From: Streptomyces sp. 2131.1
GTDB lineage: Bacteria > Actinomycetota > Actinomycetes > Streptomycetales > Streptomycetaceae
Direction: 5' to 3'
Assembly: GCF_900105515.1 (NCBI RefSeq)
Contig: NZ_FNSY01000001.1
Location: 992,001 to 1,056,000 of the forward strand
DNA length: 64,000 nt
Shown here: positions 1-8,745 of the stretch, piece after piece
Numbering within the stretch: position 1 is the first letter of the stretch
Layout: every line of letters starts with the position of its first letter
Position numbers and translations under genes: made by a program
Notes under the pieces: model-generated
What the model was told of the DNA's origin: nothing
The model's input: the letters and a program-made list of their open reading frames with translations, nothing else
The model's database searches: none

Positions 1-52
1 AAGCCGCCGTCCCCCGTTGCCAGCGCGGCTCAATCCGCTACGAAGGTCATCC

Positions 53-700
53 ATGCCCGACAGCCATACCTCTGCCTCACGCGGCCGGGTCCGCATCGCA
101 CGCGGAGCTTCGCCGTGGCTCCTGCCGACCGTCGCCACCGCCGCCCTCAGCCTGACCCGCGCCCGCCGGTCCGGGCGCTGGGCGGCCGTGGCCGTGCCCA
201 CCACCGCTCTCGCGGCGGGCATGCTCTGGTTCTTCCGTGACCCGGAGCGCGAGATCACCGGGGGGCGCGTCATCTCACCGGCCGACGGCGTGGTGCAGAG
301 CATCATGCCGTGGAAGGACGGGCGCACCCGCGTCGCGATCTTCATGAGCCCGCTGAACGTGCACGTGAACCGCGCGCCGCTCGCCGGTACGGTGACGTCG
401 GTGGAGCACGTGCCGGGTGGCTTCGTCCCCGCGTTCAACAAGGAGAGCGAGAACAACGAGCGCGTTGTCTGGCACTTCGACACCGAACTGGGCGACATCG
501 AGATGGTGCAGATCGCGGGTGCTGTCGCGCGGCGCATCGTCCCCTACATCCCGCAGGGTACGAAGGTGGAGCAGGGTGAGCGCATCGGGCTGATCCGCTT
601 CGGCTCCCGCGTCGACATCTACCTCCCGGAAGGTGTGGACGTCGCGGTCGAGGTCGGCCAGGCCACTACCGCGGGGGTGACTCGCATTGACCGTGATTGA
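53..700 (+). CDS. psd: Phosphatidylserine decarboxylase proenzyme
   Basis: This enzyme decarboxylates phosphatidylserine to phosphatidylethanolamine at the membrane. The 215-residue protein is the short proenzyme type. A hydrophobic segment lies near residues 42-61, followed by the conserved SPADG and NVHVNR blocks. The C-terminal FGSRVDIYLP block holds the self-cleavage site between G184 and S185, where the serine becomes the pyruvoyl cofactor. I chose the ATG at 53 because AAGG lies about 6-8 bases upstream; a TTG at 17 is in frame but lacks such a site. The gene overlaps pssA by 14 bases, so substrate synthesis and decarboxylation are translationally coupled. Family assignment is firm. Confidence 0.93.
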   Translation: MPDSHTSASRGRVRIARGASPWLLPTVATAALSLTRARRSGRWAAVAVPTTALAAGMLWFFRDPEREITGGRVISPADGVVQSIMPWKDGRTRVAIFMSPLNVHVNRAPLAGTVTSVEHVPGGFVPAFNKESENNERVVWHFDTELGDIEMVQIAGAVARRIVPYIPQGTKVEQGERIGLIRFGSRVDIYLPEGVDVAVEVGQATTAGVTRIDRD

Positions 701-1541
701 TCCCGACACACAGGCCGGCTGGGTCCCGGAGGCCGAGGCGGAGGACGACGCCGACGACATGCCGCTCTCGCTGCGGCTGTCGATAGCGGACACCCTCACC
801 CTCGGTAACGCCACATGCGGCTTCATGGCGGTGTACTTCACCACCACGGGCATCCTGATCCCGCACCTCACGGGCAGCGACGAGAGCGGCATGGCACGGC
901 ACTCCGCCGCCACCGCCGTGATCCTCATGCTCATGGCGGCGATCTTCGACCTGTTCGACGGGCTCGTGGCCCGCAAGCTGCGGTCCTCGCCGATGGGCGC
1001 CGAGCTGGACAACCTCTCGGACCTCATCAGCTTCGGGCTCGCCCCGGCGTACTTCGTCCTCGTGTACGGCATGGTCGCGGACGACGCACACCAGCGGGTC
1101 TCGGCGCTCGCGGCGATCGTGGTGCTGCTGGCGGTGGTGCTCAGACTCGCGCGGTTCTCCTGCGTGACCTTGAAGGACGGCATGTTCCAGGGCATGCCGA
1201 GCCCCTTCGGAGCGCTCACGGTCATCTCGATCGTGCTCCTGGAGCTGCCCTTCGTGCCGACGCTGCTCGCGATCATCGGAGTGGCGTGGCTGATGGTCAG
1301 CCGGGTCGAGTACCCGAAGCCGCGGGGCGTCCTCGCAGTGGCGATGCTCGGCTGGATCGTGGCCGCGATGGGGCTGCTGGCGGCTTGGGCGCTGGACGCC
1401 CCCGGTGGTCAGCTGCTCCTTCAGACCGGCTGCGCGCTCCAGGTGGTCCTGGGTGCGGTCATCCCGCTCTTCGCGACTGCCCGCCGGGTGAACACCTTCC
1501 GTGACAACCGGCGCGAGGCGCGTGCGGCACAGCTGCCGTAA
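687..1541 (+). CDS. pssA: CDP-diacylglycerol-serine O-phosphatidyltransferase
   Basis: The 284-residue integral membrane enzyme joins CDP-diacylglycerol and serine to make phosphatidylserine, the substrate of the upstream psd product. The CDP-alcohol phosphotransferase signature D-x2-D-G-x2-A-R-x8-G-x3-D-x3-D is complete: D88, D91-G92, A95-R96, G104, D108 and D112. Several hydrophobic helices follow to the C-terminus. The start appears to be a TTG at 687 lying inside the end of psd; an ATG at 759 is the alternative, but the acidic N-terminal stretch between them looks genuine. A strong hairpin terminator follows, so psd-pssA forms the end of a transcription unit. Confidence 0.92.
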   Translation: MTVIDPDTQAGWVPEAEAEDDADDMPLSLRLSIADTLTLGNATCGFMAVYFTTTGILIPHLTGSDESGMARHSAATAVILMLMAAIFDLFDGLVARKLRSSPMGAELDNLSDLISFGLAPAYFVLVYGMVADDAHQRVSALAAIVVLLAVVLRLARFSCVTLKDGMFQGMPSPFGALTVISIVLLELPFVPTLLAIIGVAWLMVSRVEYPKPRGVLAVAMLGWIVAAMGLLAAWALDAPGGQLLLQTGCALQVVLGAVIPLFATARRVNTFRDNRREARAAQLP

Positions 1542-1560
1542 CCCGCTGTACGAGACGGAA

Positions 1561-1594
1561 GAGGGCCCGGACACCGCAAGGTGTCCGGGCCCTC
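1561..1594. terminator. Strong hairpin terminator after pssA
   Basis: Fifteen bases gagggcccggacacc (1561-1575) pair perfectly with ggtgtccgggccctc (1580-1594) around a GCAA tetraloop. It lies 19 bases after the pssA stop. It has no U-tract, as is common in this group. It probably also serves the remnant LacI gene coming from the right. Confidence 0.9.
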
Positions 1595-1606
1595 TCGCGT
1601 CGCCGC

Positions 1607-2100
1607 TCAGGCGGTACGGGGGCCGGCGGTGGATCCGCGTACCTCCAGGCGGGTCGGTAGTTCCAGGCGCAGGGTGTCGACCTGCTCGCCGTCGATGATC
1701 CGCAGCAGCGTGGTGGCCGCCATGGAGGCCATGTCCAGCAGGGGCTGGCGCACGGTCGTCAGGGCGGGTTGGGTCCAGCGCGCCACGGGCAGGTCGTCGA
1801 AGCCGACCACGCTCATGTCGGCCCGAGCGGTCGTTGAATCGCCGTGCGACGCCCCGCCCTGCGGTAAGGGCAGCTCGGCGCGTTCCATGGCGGCCCGGAA
1901 GCCGTCGGCACGGGCCCTGCCGCACAGCAGCCGGCAGGGTCCGGCAAGATGCGCGATCCGGGCGTGAACCAATTAGATCAGGCATTCGATAGCGCTGACG
2001 GCGTCGGCCCAGTCGGTGGCGCCGACCGTGGGGACCAGGGCGTCGACACTCCACGGCTCAGCGCGATGGGCATCCTCTCCGTGCTGGTCGACCCAGTCGC
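1607..2100 (-). pseudogene. LacI-family regulator, decayed
   Basis: On the minus strand the sequence encodes the ligand-binding half of a LacI-type repressor. Recognisable blocks are VGATDWADAVSAIECLI, HARIAHLAGP, RADGFRAAMERAELPLP, SVVGFDDLPVARW, TTVRQP and the dimer-interface tail ending near LEVRGSTAG. Three lesions are visible. An in-frame TAA (1973-1975 on the plus strand reads tta) splits the reading frame exactly where the family has an acidic or polar residue before L-G-H. About 40 codons are missing between HGDSTTARAD and MSVVGFDD. No helix-turn-helix domain can be found upstream in any frame, so the 5' limit given is approximate. The remnant is divergent from the GH87 glucanase gene, which it may once have controlled. 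Confidence 0.85.
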
Positions 2101-2144
2101 GGCCGGCCGCACATCCGCCTCGCAAGTGGCTTGCGCGGTGCGGA

Positions 2145-2185
2145 CGTTGAGTGCGCCGATTTCTCCCCAACCGGCGCACTCAACG
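2145..2185. repeat. 14-bp inverted repeat upstream of GH87 gene
   Basis: cgttgagtgcgccg (2145-2158) is the exact reverse complement of 2172-2185, with a 13-base spacer. It sits in the divergent gap between the decayed LacI gene and the glucanase gene, about 140 bases before the glucanase start. It could be an operator or a leader hairpin. Confidence 0.6.
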
Positions 2186-2322
2186 CATTCCTCTCAGGTT
2201 TGAGTCACAATTTTTAGTTCTGGAAGCAGAATCTTGCGCACTGCCGTGGACTTCCTTGCGGCGGTGCTCCTAGCCTGTGGGACGTCCGAAGAGCCCCCAC
2301 GAGCCGCAAGGACGACTTCGAC

Positions 2323-4680
2323 GTGACTTCCCCGCCCCGACGCCCCCTGCTCAGGCGTTCCCTCTCCGCCTCGCTCTCGCTGGCACTCGCCGCGTTCGGC
2401 ACCGCCGCCGCCGTGGTCCTGTCCAGCGCGCCGGCCGCCCAGGCCGCCGGCGTACCCGCCCCCTCGCCGCTCGCGGTCCCCGGCCGCGGCGCGACCGTCC
2501 CGTTCAAGGAACAGGAGGCCGAGTACGCGGCCACCAACGGCACCCTGATAGGCCCGAACCGCCTCTACGGCACGCTGCCCTCCGAGGCCTCGGGCCGGCA
2601 GGCGGTGACCCTGGACGCGGTCGGCGAGTACGTGGAGTTCACGCTCACCGCACCCGCCAACGCGATGTCCTTCCGGTACTCGCTGCCGGACAACGCCGCC
2701 GGGACGGGCCGGGACGCCTCGATCGACGTACGCGTGAACGGGGCCTCGCCCAAGGCGGTGCCCGTGACCTCCAAGTACGGCTGGTACTACGGCGGTTACC
2801 CGTTCAACAACAACCCGGGCGACACCAACCCGCACCACTTCTACGACGAGGCCCGGACCATGCTCGGGTCGACCCTGCCCGCGGGTACGAAGGTCCGCCT
2901 CCAGGTTTCCTCGACCTCGGCCTCACCCTCGTTCACCATCGACCTCGCGGACTTCGAGCAGGTCGGCTCGCCCGTCGCCAAGCCGTCCGGCGCTCTCGAC
3001 GTGGTCTCCGACTTCGGAGCCGACCCGACCGGGGCCGCCGACTCGACCGCCAAGATCCAGGCGGCCGTGGACGCGGGCAGGACGCAGGGCAAGGAGGTGT
3101 ACATCCCGCAGGGCACGTTCCAGGTCCGCGACCACATCATCGTGGACAAAGTGACCCTGCGCGGCGCCGGGCCCTGGTACTCCGTGCTGACCGGGCGCGA
3201 CCCCTCGAACCGGAGCAAGGCCGTCGGCGTCTACGGCAAGTACGCCGGTGACGGCGGCAGCAGCAACGTCACGCTCAAGGACTTCGCCATCATCGGTGAC
3301 ATCCGGGAGCGCGTGGACAACGACCAGGTCAACGCCATCGGCGGGGCGCTGTCCAACTCGACCGTCGACAACGTCTGGATGCAGCACACCAAGTGCGGCG
3401 CCTGGATGGACGGCCCGATGGACAACTTCACCATCAAGAACAGCCGCATCCTGGACCAGACCGCCGACGGCGTGAACTTCCACTACGGCGTCACCAACTC
3501 GACGGTCACCAACACCTTCGTCCGCAACACCGGTGACGACGGGCTGGCGATGTGGGCGGAGAACGTCCCGAACGTGAAGAACAAATTCACGTTCAACACG
3601 GTGATCCTGCCGATCCTCGCCAACAACATCGTCACCTACGGCGGCAAGGACATCACCCTGTCCGACAACGTCATGTCGGACACCATCACCAACGGCGGCG
3701 GTCTGCACATCGCCAACCGCTACCCCGGCGTCAACTCCGGCCAGGGAACGGCCGTCTCGGGCACGACCACGGCCGCCCGCAACACCCTGATCCGGACCGG
3801 GAACAGCGACTACAACTGGAACTTCGGCGTCGGCGCGATCTGGTTCAGCGGCCTGAACGAACCGATCAACGGCAACATCAACATCACCGACTCGGAAGTC
3901 CTGGACAGCTCCTACGCCGCCATCCACCTCATCGAGGGGGCGTCCAACGGGCTGCACTTCAAGAACATCAAGATCGATGGCGCCGGCACCTACGCGCTCC
4001 AGATCCAGGCGCCCGGCACGGCCACCTTCGACAACGTCACGGCCACGCACATCGCGCAGTCCAACCCCATCCACAACTGCGTCGGCAGCGGCTTCCAGAT
4101 CACCCGCGGCTCCGGCAACTCGGGCTGGTACGCCGACCCGCCCGCCTGCACCGGTGTCTGGCCGGACCCGGTGTGGACCAACGGGGGCGTCCCCGGCGGC
4201 GGCACCGGCCCGACAGACCCCACGGACCCGCCGACCGACCCGACCGACCCGCCCGAGGAGACGGGCAACCTCGCCCAGGGCCGTCACGTCACCGAGTCCG
4301 GTCACGCCGACGTGTACGGCGCGTCCAACGCGGTCGACGGCAACGCCAACACCTACTGGGAGAGCACCAACAACGCCTTCCCGCAGACCATCACCGTGGA
4401 CCTCGGCGCCGCGAAGTCCGTCAAGCGCCTCGTCCTGAAGCTGCCCCCGTCGTCCGCCTGGGCGACGCGTACCCAGACGCTGAGCGTGTCGGGCAGCACC
4501 GACAACAGCACGTACAACTCCCTCAAGAGTTCGGCGGGTTACACCTTCAACCCGTCGAACGGCAACCAGGCGACCGTCACGCTGCCGGGCACATCGGCCC
4601 GGTACCTGAAGCTGACGTTCACCGCCAACACCGGCTGGCCGGCCGCCCAGCTCTCGGAGCTGGAGGCCTACACCAGCTGA
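2323..4680 (+). CDS. Secreted GH87 alpha-1,3-glucanase (mutanase/mycodextranase type) with discoidin module
   Basis: The 785-residue exported enzyme probably hydrolyses alpha-1,3-glucan. The N-terminal signal peptide carries an RRS motif (residues 11-13) and ends near AQA at 39-41. A beta-sandwich module follows (about 55-220), then a right-handed beta-helix (about 225-620). D382 in TADGV and D405-D406 in NTGDDG have the same 23/24-residue spacing as the catalytic aspartates reported for the GH87 enzyme Agl-FH1. A TDPTDPP-rich linker (about 628-650) leads to a C-terminal F5/8 type C (discoidin) domain, likely a glucan-binding module. The GTG start has AAGGA about 10 bases upstream. GH87 is inferred from motif pattern and architecture; a related beta-helix polysaccharidase is the alternative. 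Confidence 0.8.
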   Translation: MTSPPRRPLLRRSLSASLSLALAAFGTAAAVVLSSAPAAQAAGVPAPSPLAVPGRGATVPFKEQEAEYAATNGTLIGPNRLYGTLPSEASGRQAVTLDAVGEYVEFTLTAPANAMSFRYSLPDNAAGTGRDASIDVRVNGASPKAVPVTSKYGWYYGGYPFNNNPGDTNPHHFYDEARTMLGSTLPAGTKVRLQVSSTSASPSFTIDLADFEQVGSPVAKPSGALDVVSDFGADPTGAADSTAKIQAAVDAGRTQGKEVYIPQGTFQVRDHIIVDKVTLRGAGPWYSVLTGRDPSNRSKAVGVYGKYAGDGGSSNVTLKDFAIIGDIRERVDNDQVNAIGGALSNSTVDNVWMQHTKCGAWMDGPMDNFTIKNSRILDQTADGVNFHYGVTNSTVTNTFVRNTGDDGLAMWAENVPNVKNKFTFNTVILPILANNIVTYGGKDITLSDNVMSDTITNGGGLHIANRYPGVNSGQGTAVSGTTTAARNTLIRTGNSDYNWNFGVGAIWFSGLNEPINGNINITDSEVLDSSYAAIHLIEGASNGLHFKNIKIDGAGTYALQIQAPGTATFDNVTATHIAQSNPIHNCVGSGFQITRGSGNSGWYADPPACTGVWPDPVWTNGGVPGGGTGPTDPTDPPTDPTDPPEETGNLAQGRHVTESGHADVYGASNAVDGNANTYWESTNNAFPQTITVDLGAAKSVKRLVLKLPPSSAWATRTQTLSVSGSTDNSTYNSLKSSAGYTFNPSNGNQATVTLPGTSARYLKLTFTANTGWPAAQLSELEAYTS

Positions 4681-4697
4681 CCCGGCGCCCGCAGCAC

Positions 4698-4741
4698 CGA
4701 CGGGCGGCGCGCGCGATGCGTGCCGCCCGTCGTCTGTTTTT
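4698..4741. terminator. Terminator between GH87 gene and liv operon
   Basis: cgacgggcggc (4698-4708) pairs perfectly with gccgcccgtcg (4722-4732) and is followed on the plus strand by tctgttttt (4733-4741). It lies between convergent genes; the T-tract favours use as the GH87 terminator. Confidence 0.88.
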
Positions 4742-4753
4742 CCGCGGGGAGGG

Positions 4754-6004
4754 TTACTTGAGGGTGTAGGACTTCGCGGCGGACGCCACCTCGGCGGGCC
4801 GGACCACCTTCAGGCCGCCCGGGACCTTGTCGTCCGGCTTCATGATCACGCTCTGCCGGGTGGAGGGCGCCGCCGGGTCGGAGAAGTCGTGCGACATCCC
4901 GAAGTCGCTGCCGAAGTCGGTGATGGTCAGCAGCGCCTTGTCGACGCCCTCACGCGTGAGGTCCTTCGCCGCGCACGCCTTCTTCAGCGCCTCCCCGTAG
5001 AGGTCGGCCGCCGTGTACCCGGCGATGACGCCGTTGTCGAGGCCGTCCTCGGGGTAGGCGGCGGCGTACTCCTTCGCGAGCTTCGCCGGGCCCGCGCCCG
5101 GGTCGCCGATCGGCAGGGTGGACGCGGCGACGTAGTAGTCCTTCATCAGCGCCGGACCCGCCTGTGTCTTCAACAGCTGCGGCGCGTAGGCGGAGTTGTT
5201 GCCGATGACGGGGACCTTGAATCCGGTGGCGGCGGCGACCCCGACGAGCGAGGCGGCCTGGCGGGGGCCGGCGCTGACGACGACGGCCTTCACCCCCGCC
5301 TGCTTCAACGCGGCCACCTGCGCCGTCATGTCGTTGTCGGTGGGCTTGATCTTCTGCTCGACGACGGTGAGACCCCCCTGCTGCGCCGCGTACTTCGAGC
5401 CGGCGAGCGCGTTCTCGCCGTAGTCGCCCTCGAAGTACACATGGCCGATCCTGTCGCCCTTGGCGATGCGCTTCTCCGCGAGCAGGTAGTCGATCGCGTT
5501 GATCGTCTCGACGTCGTACGTGGCGCCGATGACGCGTACGTACGGGCTGCCGAGAAGGTTCGCCGACCATGCCTGCGGGAGGACGAGTCCCTTGTCCTTG
5601 CCGTCGATGCGCTGCTCGACCGCCGCGACGAACGGGGAGCCGATGAACTGGACGAAGCCCAGCACCTTCGGCTCCAGCTCGGTGTAGCCGGCGACCGCCT
5701 TCTGCGGGTCGTAGCCGTGGTCGCGGACGGTCAGCTCGACCTTGCGGTCGCAGATGCCGCCGGCGGCGTTGGTCTGCTTCACCCAGAGCTGCTGGGCCTG
5801 GGTGACGCTCTTGCCGAGTGAGGCGTAGACGCCGGTCATGTCGGTGAGCGCGCCGAGGGTGATCACCGTGTCGGTGACGCCCCGGCCGGTCTTCACACCG
5901 CCCTTGCCCTCGTCCCCGGCGTCGGAGGACTTGGCTTTCTCGCTGCATCCCACGAGGGTGAGGGCGAGGGCCGCGCACACGGCCCCGAGCACACGCAGTT
6001 TCAT
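4754..6004 (-). CDS. Branched-chain amino-acid type ABC transporter substrate-binding lipoprotein
   Basis: This 416-residue protein is the extracellular binding component of the adjacent liv-type importer. It has a lipoprotein signal with lipobox LVGC (C20) followed by a low-complexity charged linker, then a periplasmic-binding-protein type 1 fold (Peripla_BP_6), visible in VITLGALTDMTG near the start of the mature part and IGNNSAYAPQLL in the second lobe. It is the last gene of the operon and its ATG overlaps the livM stop by four bases. The family binds leucine/isoleucine/valine but also amides, urea and aromatic compounds, so the ligand is not proven. Confidence 0.88.
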   Translation of the reverse strand: MKLRVLGAVCAALALTLVGCSEKAKSSDAGDEGKGGVKTGRGVTDTVITLGALTDMTGVYASLGKSVTQAQQLWVKQTNAAGGICDRKVELTVRDHGYDPQKAVAGYTELEPKVLGFVQFIGSPFVAAVEQRIDGKDKGLVLPQAWSANLLGSPYVRVIGATYDVETINAIDYLLAEKRIAKGDRIGHVYFEGDYGENALAGSKYAAQQGGLTVVEQKIKPTDNDMTAQVAALKQAGVKAVVVSAGPRQAASLVGVAAATGFKVPVIGNNSAYAPQLLKTQAGPALMKDYYVAASTLPIGDPGAGPAKLAKEYAAAYPEDGLDNGVIAGYTAADLYGEALKKACAAKDLTREGVDKALLTITDFGSDFGMSHDFSDPAAPSTRQSVIMKPDDKVPGGLKVVRPAEVASAAKSYTLK

Positions 6005-7092
6005 TTCTTCTCCCCTGAGTTCTTCGTCGGACGTGTCAGGCCGCCGGGCAGGAACAGGACCGCCGCGACCACCGCGGCGCCGTACAGGTAGCGCGAAGCC
6101 TCGCCCGGTGCCAGGCCGCCGGTGCCGGGAGCCGCGACCAGGGGCAGGGAATCGCTGTAGTGGGTGAGGAGTTGGGGCAGCAGCGAGACGAAGGCCGCGC
6201 CGACGACCGCCCCCGCCACGGTGCCGAGCCCGCCGATCACGATCATGGCGAGGTATTCGAGGGACAGGACCATGCCGAAGTACTCGGGCACCGTCCGCTG
6301 GAAGACCAGGGCCAGGAGCACCCCGGCCAGTCCGGCGTACATCGAGGACAGGACGAAGACGCCCGCCCGGTAGTGCGCCACCGGCACACCCATCACACCG
6401 GCCGCGATGCGGTGGTCCCGGATGGCGTTCAGCGCCCGGCCCGGCCGCCCGCGCAGCACCCCACGGGCGAACAGCCCGCTCAGGAGCAGGGCGGCCAGGG
6501 CCGCGTACCAGAGCTTCTCGGAGGACTGGAACGGCACCGCGGCGACCATCACCTCGGTGTCGTCGAAGGTGAGGCCGAACAGCGAGAGCGGCGGCACGGA
6601 GCGGCCGTTGTAACCGCCGGTGAGCGAGGAGGCGTTGAACAGCACGTGCTGGCCGATGAAGATCAGCGCCAGGGTTGCGATGCCGAGGTACGCGCCCCGC
6701 AGGCGGCCCGCGATGGGGCTGAACAACCCTCCCGCGGCCCCGGCGAGCAGCACGGCGAGGACGGCGGCGAGCCCGCTGGGCAGGCCGAGCCCGGACAGGC
6801 TGTGCCCGTTCTCCGTACCGCTCTCCCCCGCCAGTACGCAGTAGCCGTACGCGCCCACGGCGAGGAAGAAGGCGTGCCCCATGGAGAGCTGGCCGGTGGC
6901 GCCGGTCAGCAGGTTGAGCCCGATGGCACCGATCGCCGCGGCCATCGCGAACAGCCCGGCCTGGAGCCAGAAGCGGTCCAGGTAGAAGGGGAGGGCGAGC
7001 AGCAGCACCGCTCCCGCCGCCCAGGTCCAGGTACGGGGATGGCGCAGCCGGGCGGTGAGGGCAGGGGCGAACGCGGTGGTGGTCTCAGACAC
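6001..7092 (-). CDS. livM: Branched-chain amino-acid ABC transporter permease LivM
   Basis: This is one of two membrane permeases of the importer. The 363-residue protein has about ten hydrophobic helices. It carries the family blocks GLNLLTGATGQLSMGHAFF near the N-terminus and the EAA-like loop with GGLGTVAGAVVGAAF near the C-terminus. The GTG start at 7092 overlaps the end of livH by eight bases, and the stop overlaps the binding-protein start. It pairs with LivH to form the heterodimeric channel. Confidence 0.9.
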   Translation of the reverse strand: MSETTTAFAPALTARLRHPRTWTWAAGAVLLLALPFYLDRFWLQAGLFAMAAAIGAIGLNLLTGATGQLSMGHAFFLAVGAYGYCVLAGESGTENGHSLSGLGLPSGLAAVLAVLLAGAAGGLFSPIAGRLRGAYLGIATLALIFIGQHVLFNASSLTGGYNGRSVPPLSLFGLTFDDTEVMVAAVPFQSSEKLWYAALAALLLSGLFARGVLRGRPGRALNAIRDHRIAAGVMGVPVAHYRAGVFVLSSMYAGLAGVLLALVFQRTVPEYFGMVLSLEYLAMIVIGGLGTVAGAVVGAAFVSLLPQLLTHYSDSLPLVAAPGTGGLAPGEASRYLYGAAVVAAVLFLPGGLTRPTKNSGEKK

Positions 7093-7975
7093 GGGCGGGC
7101 TCCTTCGTGCCGAGGAGTCCGGCGGGGCGGATGAGCAGCACGATCACCATCACCAGGTAGGGGGCCAGGTCGCCGATGCCCCGGCCGAGGAACGACAGGT
7201 CGCTCTGGTAGCCCGTGGCGAGCGACTCGGTGACCCCGACGATCAGTCCGCCCGCCAGGGCGCCGGTCGTCGAGTCGAGGCCGCCGAGGATGGCGGCCGG
7301 GAACGCCTTGAGCGCGGCGAGCGAGGTGGCCCGTTCCAGGCCCGGGGTGGGAAACACGGTGAGGAACAGCGCCGCGACGGCGGCGAGCGCTCCGGCGATC
7401 GCCCAGGCCGCGAGCGAGACCCGGCCGAGCCTGATCCCCATCAGGGCCGCGGTCCGCGGGTTCTCGGCCGCCGCGCGCATCGAGACGCCCCAGGAGGTGA
7501 AGCGGAACGCCAGCAGGAACACGGTGATCAGGAGGGCGGCGGCGACGAACGCCGCGACCCGGGTCTGGGCGAGTGTGACACCGCCGACAGTGAGGACCCG
7601 GTCGCCCCACGGGTCGCCGAGCGAGAACACCTCCGTGCCCATGCGGCGGGTGAGTTCGGTGGTCAGCAGGATGTCGACGCCGATGGTGACGATGGCCAGG
7701 ACGCTGTGGTCGCTTCCCCGGTAGCGGCGGATCACCAGGAACTCGACGGCCGACCCGACCGCCGCCGCGCCCGCGATCCCGGCGGCGAGCGCGGGCCAGA
7801 AGCCGATGTCGTCATGGAGCACGGCGGTGACGTAACCGCCCGCCAACAGCAGGGAAGCATGTGCGAAGTTGACGACCTCGGTGGCCTTGAAGATGACGAC
7901 GAACCCGAGTGCGATCAGGGCGTATACCGCTCCGATCGACAGGCCGCCGAGGAGGAGTTCGATGAAGGTGGTCAC
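7085..7975 (-). CDS. livH: Branched-chain amino-acid ABC transporter permease LivH
   Basis: This is the second permease subunit, 296 residues. The N-terminal LLGGLSIGAVYALIALGF block and the central VNFAHASLLLAGGYV block are characteristic of LivH. The C-terminal part has the loop FPAAILGGLDSTTGALAGG that contacts the ATPases. I chose the GTG at 7975, which overlaps the livG stop in a GTGA; upstream codons in the same frame are out-of-frame reading of livG. Its position between livG and livM matches known liv operons. Confidence 0.9.
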   Translation of the reverse strand: MTTFIELLLGGLSIGAVYALIALGFVVIFKATEVVNFAHASLLLAGGYVTAVLHDDIGFWPALAAGIAGAAAVGSAVEFLVIRRYRGSDHSVLAIVTIGVDILLTTELTRRMGTEVFSLGDPWGDRVLTVGGVTLAQTRVAAFVAAALLITVFLLAFRFTSWGVSMRAAAENPRTAALMGIRLGRVSLAAWAIAGALAAVAALFLTVFPTPGLERATSLAALKAFPAAILGGLDSTTGALAGGLIVGVTESLATGYQSDLSFLGRGIGDLAPYLVMVIVLLIRPAGLLGTKEPARV

Positions 7976-8745
7976 TGCGGTGCCCCTAGGTATGCCTGGA
8001 CGACGGCGGGATCGTTCTGGATGTGGGCGGGGGTGCCGTCGGCGATCCTGCGGCCGAAGTCGAGTACGGTCACGGCGTCGGCGAGCCGCATCACCACGCC
8101 CATGTCGTGCTCGACGAGCACAATGGAGATCCCGAGGCCGTCGCGGACCCCGGCCACGACGGCCGCCGTGCGCCGCCGTTCGTCGGCGGTCATCCCGGCG
8201 ACGGGCTCGTCCAGCAGGAGCACCTGCGGCTCCATGCACAGCGCACGTCCCAGCTCGACGAGCTTCTGCTGCCCGTAAGGGAGTGAGCTCGCCGGCCGCC
8301 CCAACTCCGCTTCCAGACCGATGAACTCGGCGATCTCGCGCACCCGTTCGCGGTGGACGCGGGCCTCGCGGACGGCGGACGGCAGCCGCAGGCCGCTCGC
8401 CAGGAACCCGGCCCGGGTGAGCCGGTGGCGGCCGAGCATGAGGGTGTCGGCGACGGTCGCGTACGGGGGCAGCGCGAGGTTCTGGAAGGTCCGGGCGACC
8501 CCGAGCGCGGCGATCTCGTGCGGGGCACGCCCGGTCAGCTCGGCCGCCCCGAGCCGGACGCTGCCGGAGGCGGCCCGGTAGACCCCGGACAGCACATTGA
8601 AGGTGGTGGACTTGCCGGCGCCGTTGGGTCCGATGACGGCGTGCACGCTCCCCGGCTCGACGGTGAACGAGACGCCGTCGAGGGCGGTGAGGCCGGCGAA
8701 GCGGACGGTGACGTCCTGGACGGTGAGAGCGGCGGGGGCGGTCAC
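7972..8745 (-). CDS. livG: Branched-chain amino-acid ABC transporter ATP-binding protein LivG
   Basis: This 257-residue ATPase has Walker A GPNGAGKST, a degenerate ABC signature LPYGQQK where most ABC proteins have LSGGQ, Walker B VLLLDEP and an H-loop VEHD. That degenerate signature is usual for LivG. The GTG start at 8745 overlaps the livF stop (GTGA). It would work with LivF as the heterodimeric motor of the importer. Confidence 0.9.
   Translation of the reverse strand: MTAPAALTVQDVTVRFAGLTALDGVSFTVEPGSVHAVIGPNGAGKSTTFNVLSGVYRAASGSVRLGAAELTGRAPHEIAALGVARTFQNLALPPYATVADTLMLGRHRLTRAGFLASGLRLPSAVREARVHRERVREIAEFIGLEAELGRPASSLPYGQQKLVELGRALCMEPQVLLLDEPVAGMTADERRRTAAVVAGVRDGLGISIVLVEHDMGVVMRLADAVTVLDFGRRIADGTPAHIQNDPAVVQAYLGAPQ

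Noticed and set aside
1949..2203. A plus-strand frame of 84 codons over the decayed LacI gene.
   Set aside because: It lacks a ribosome-binding site, and the minus strand carries clear LacI blocks that explain the sequence.
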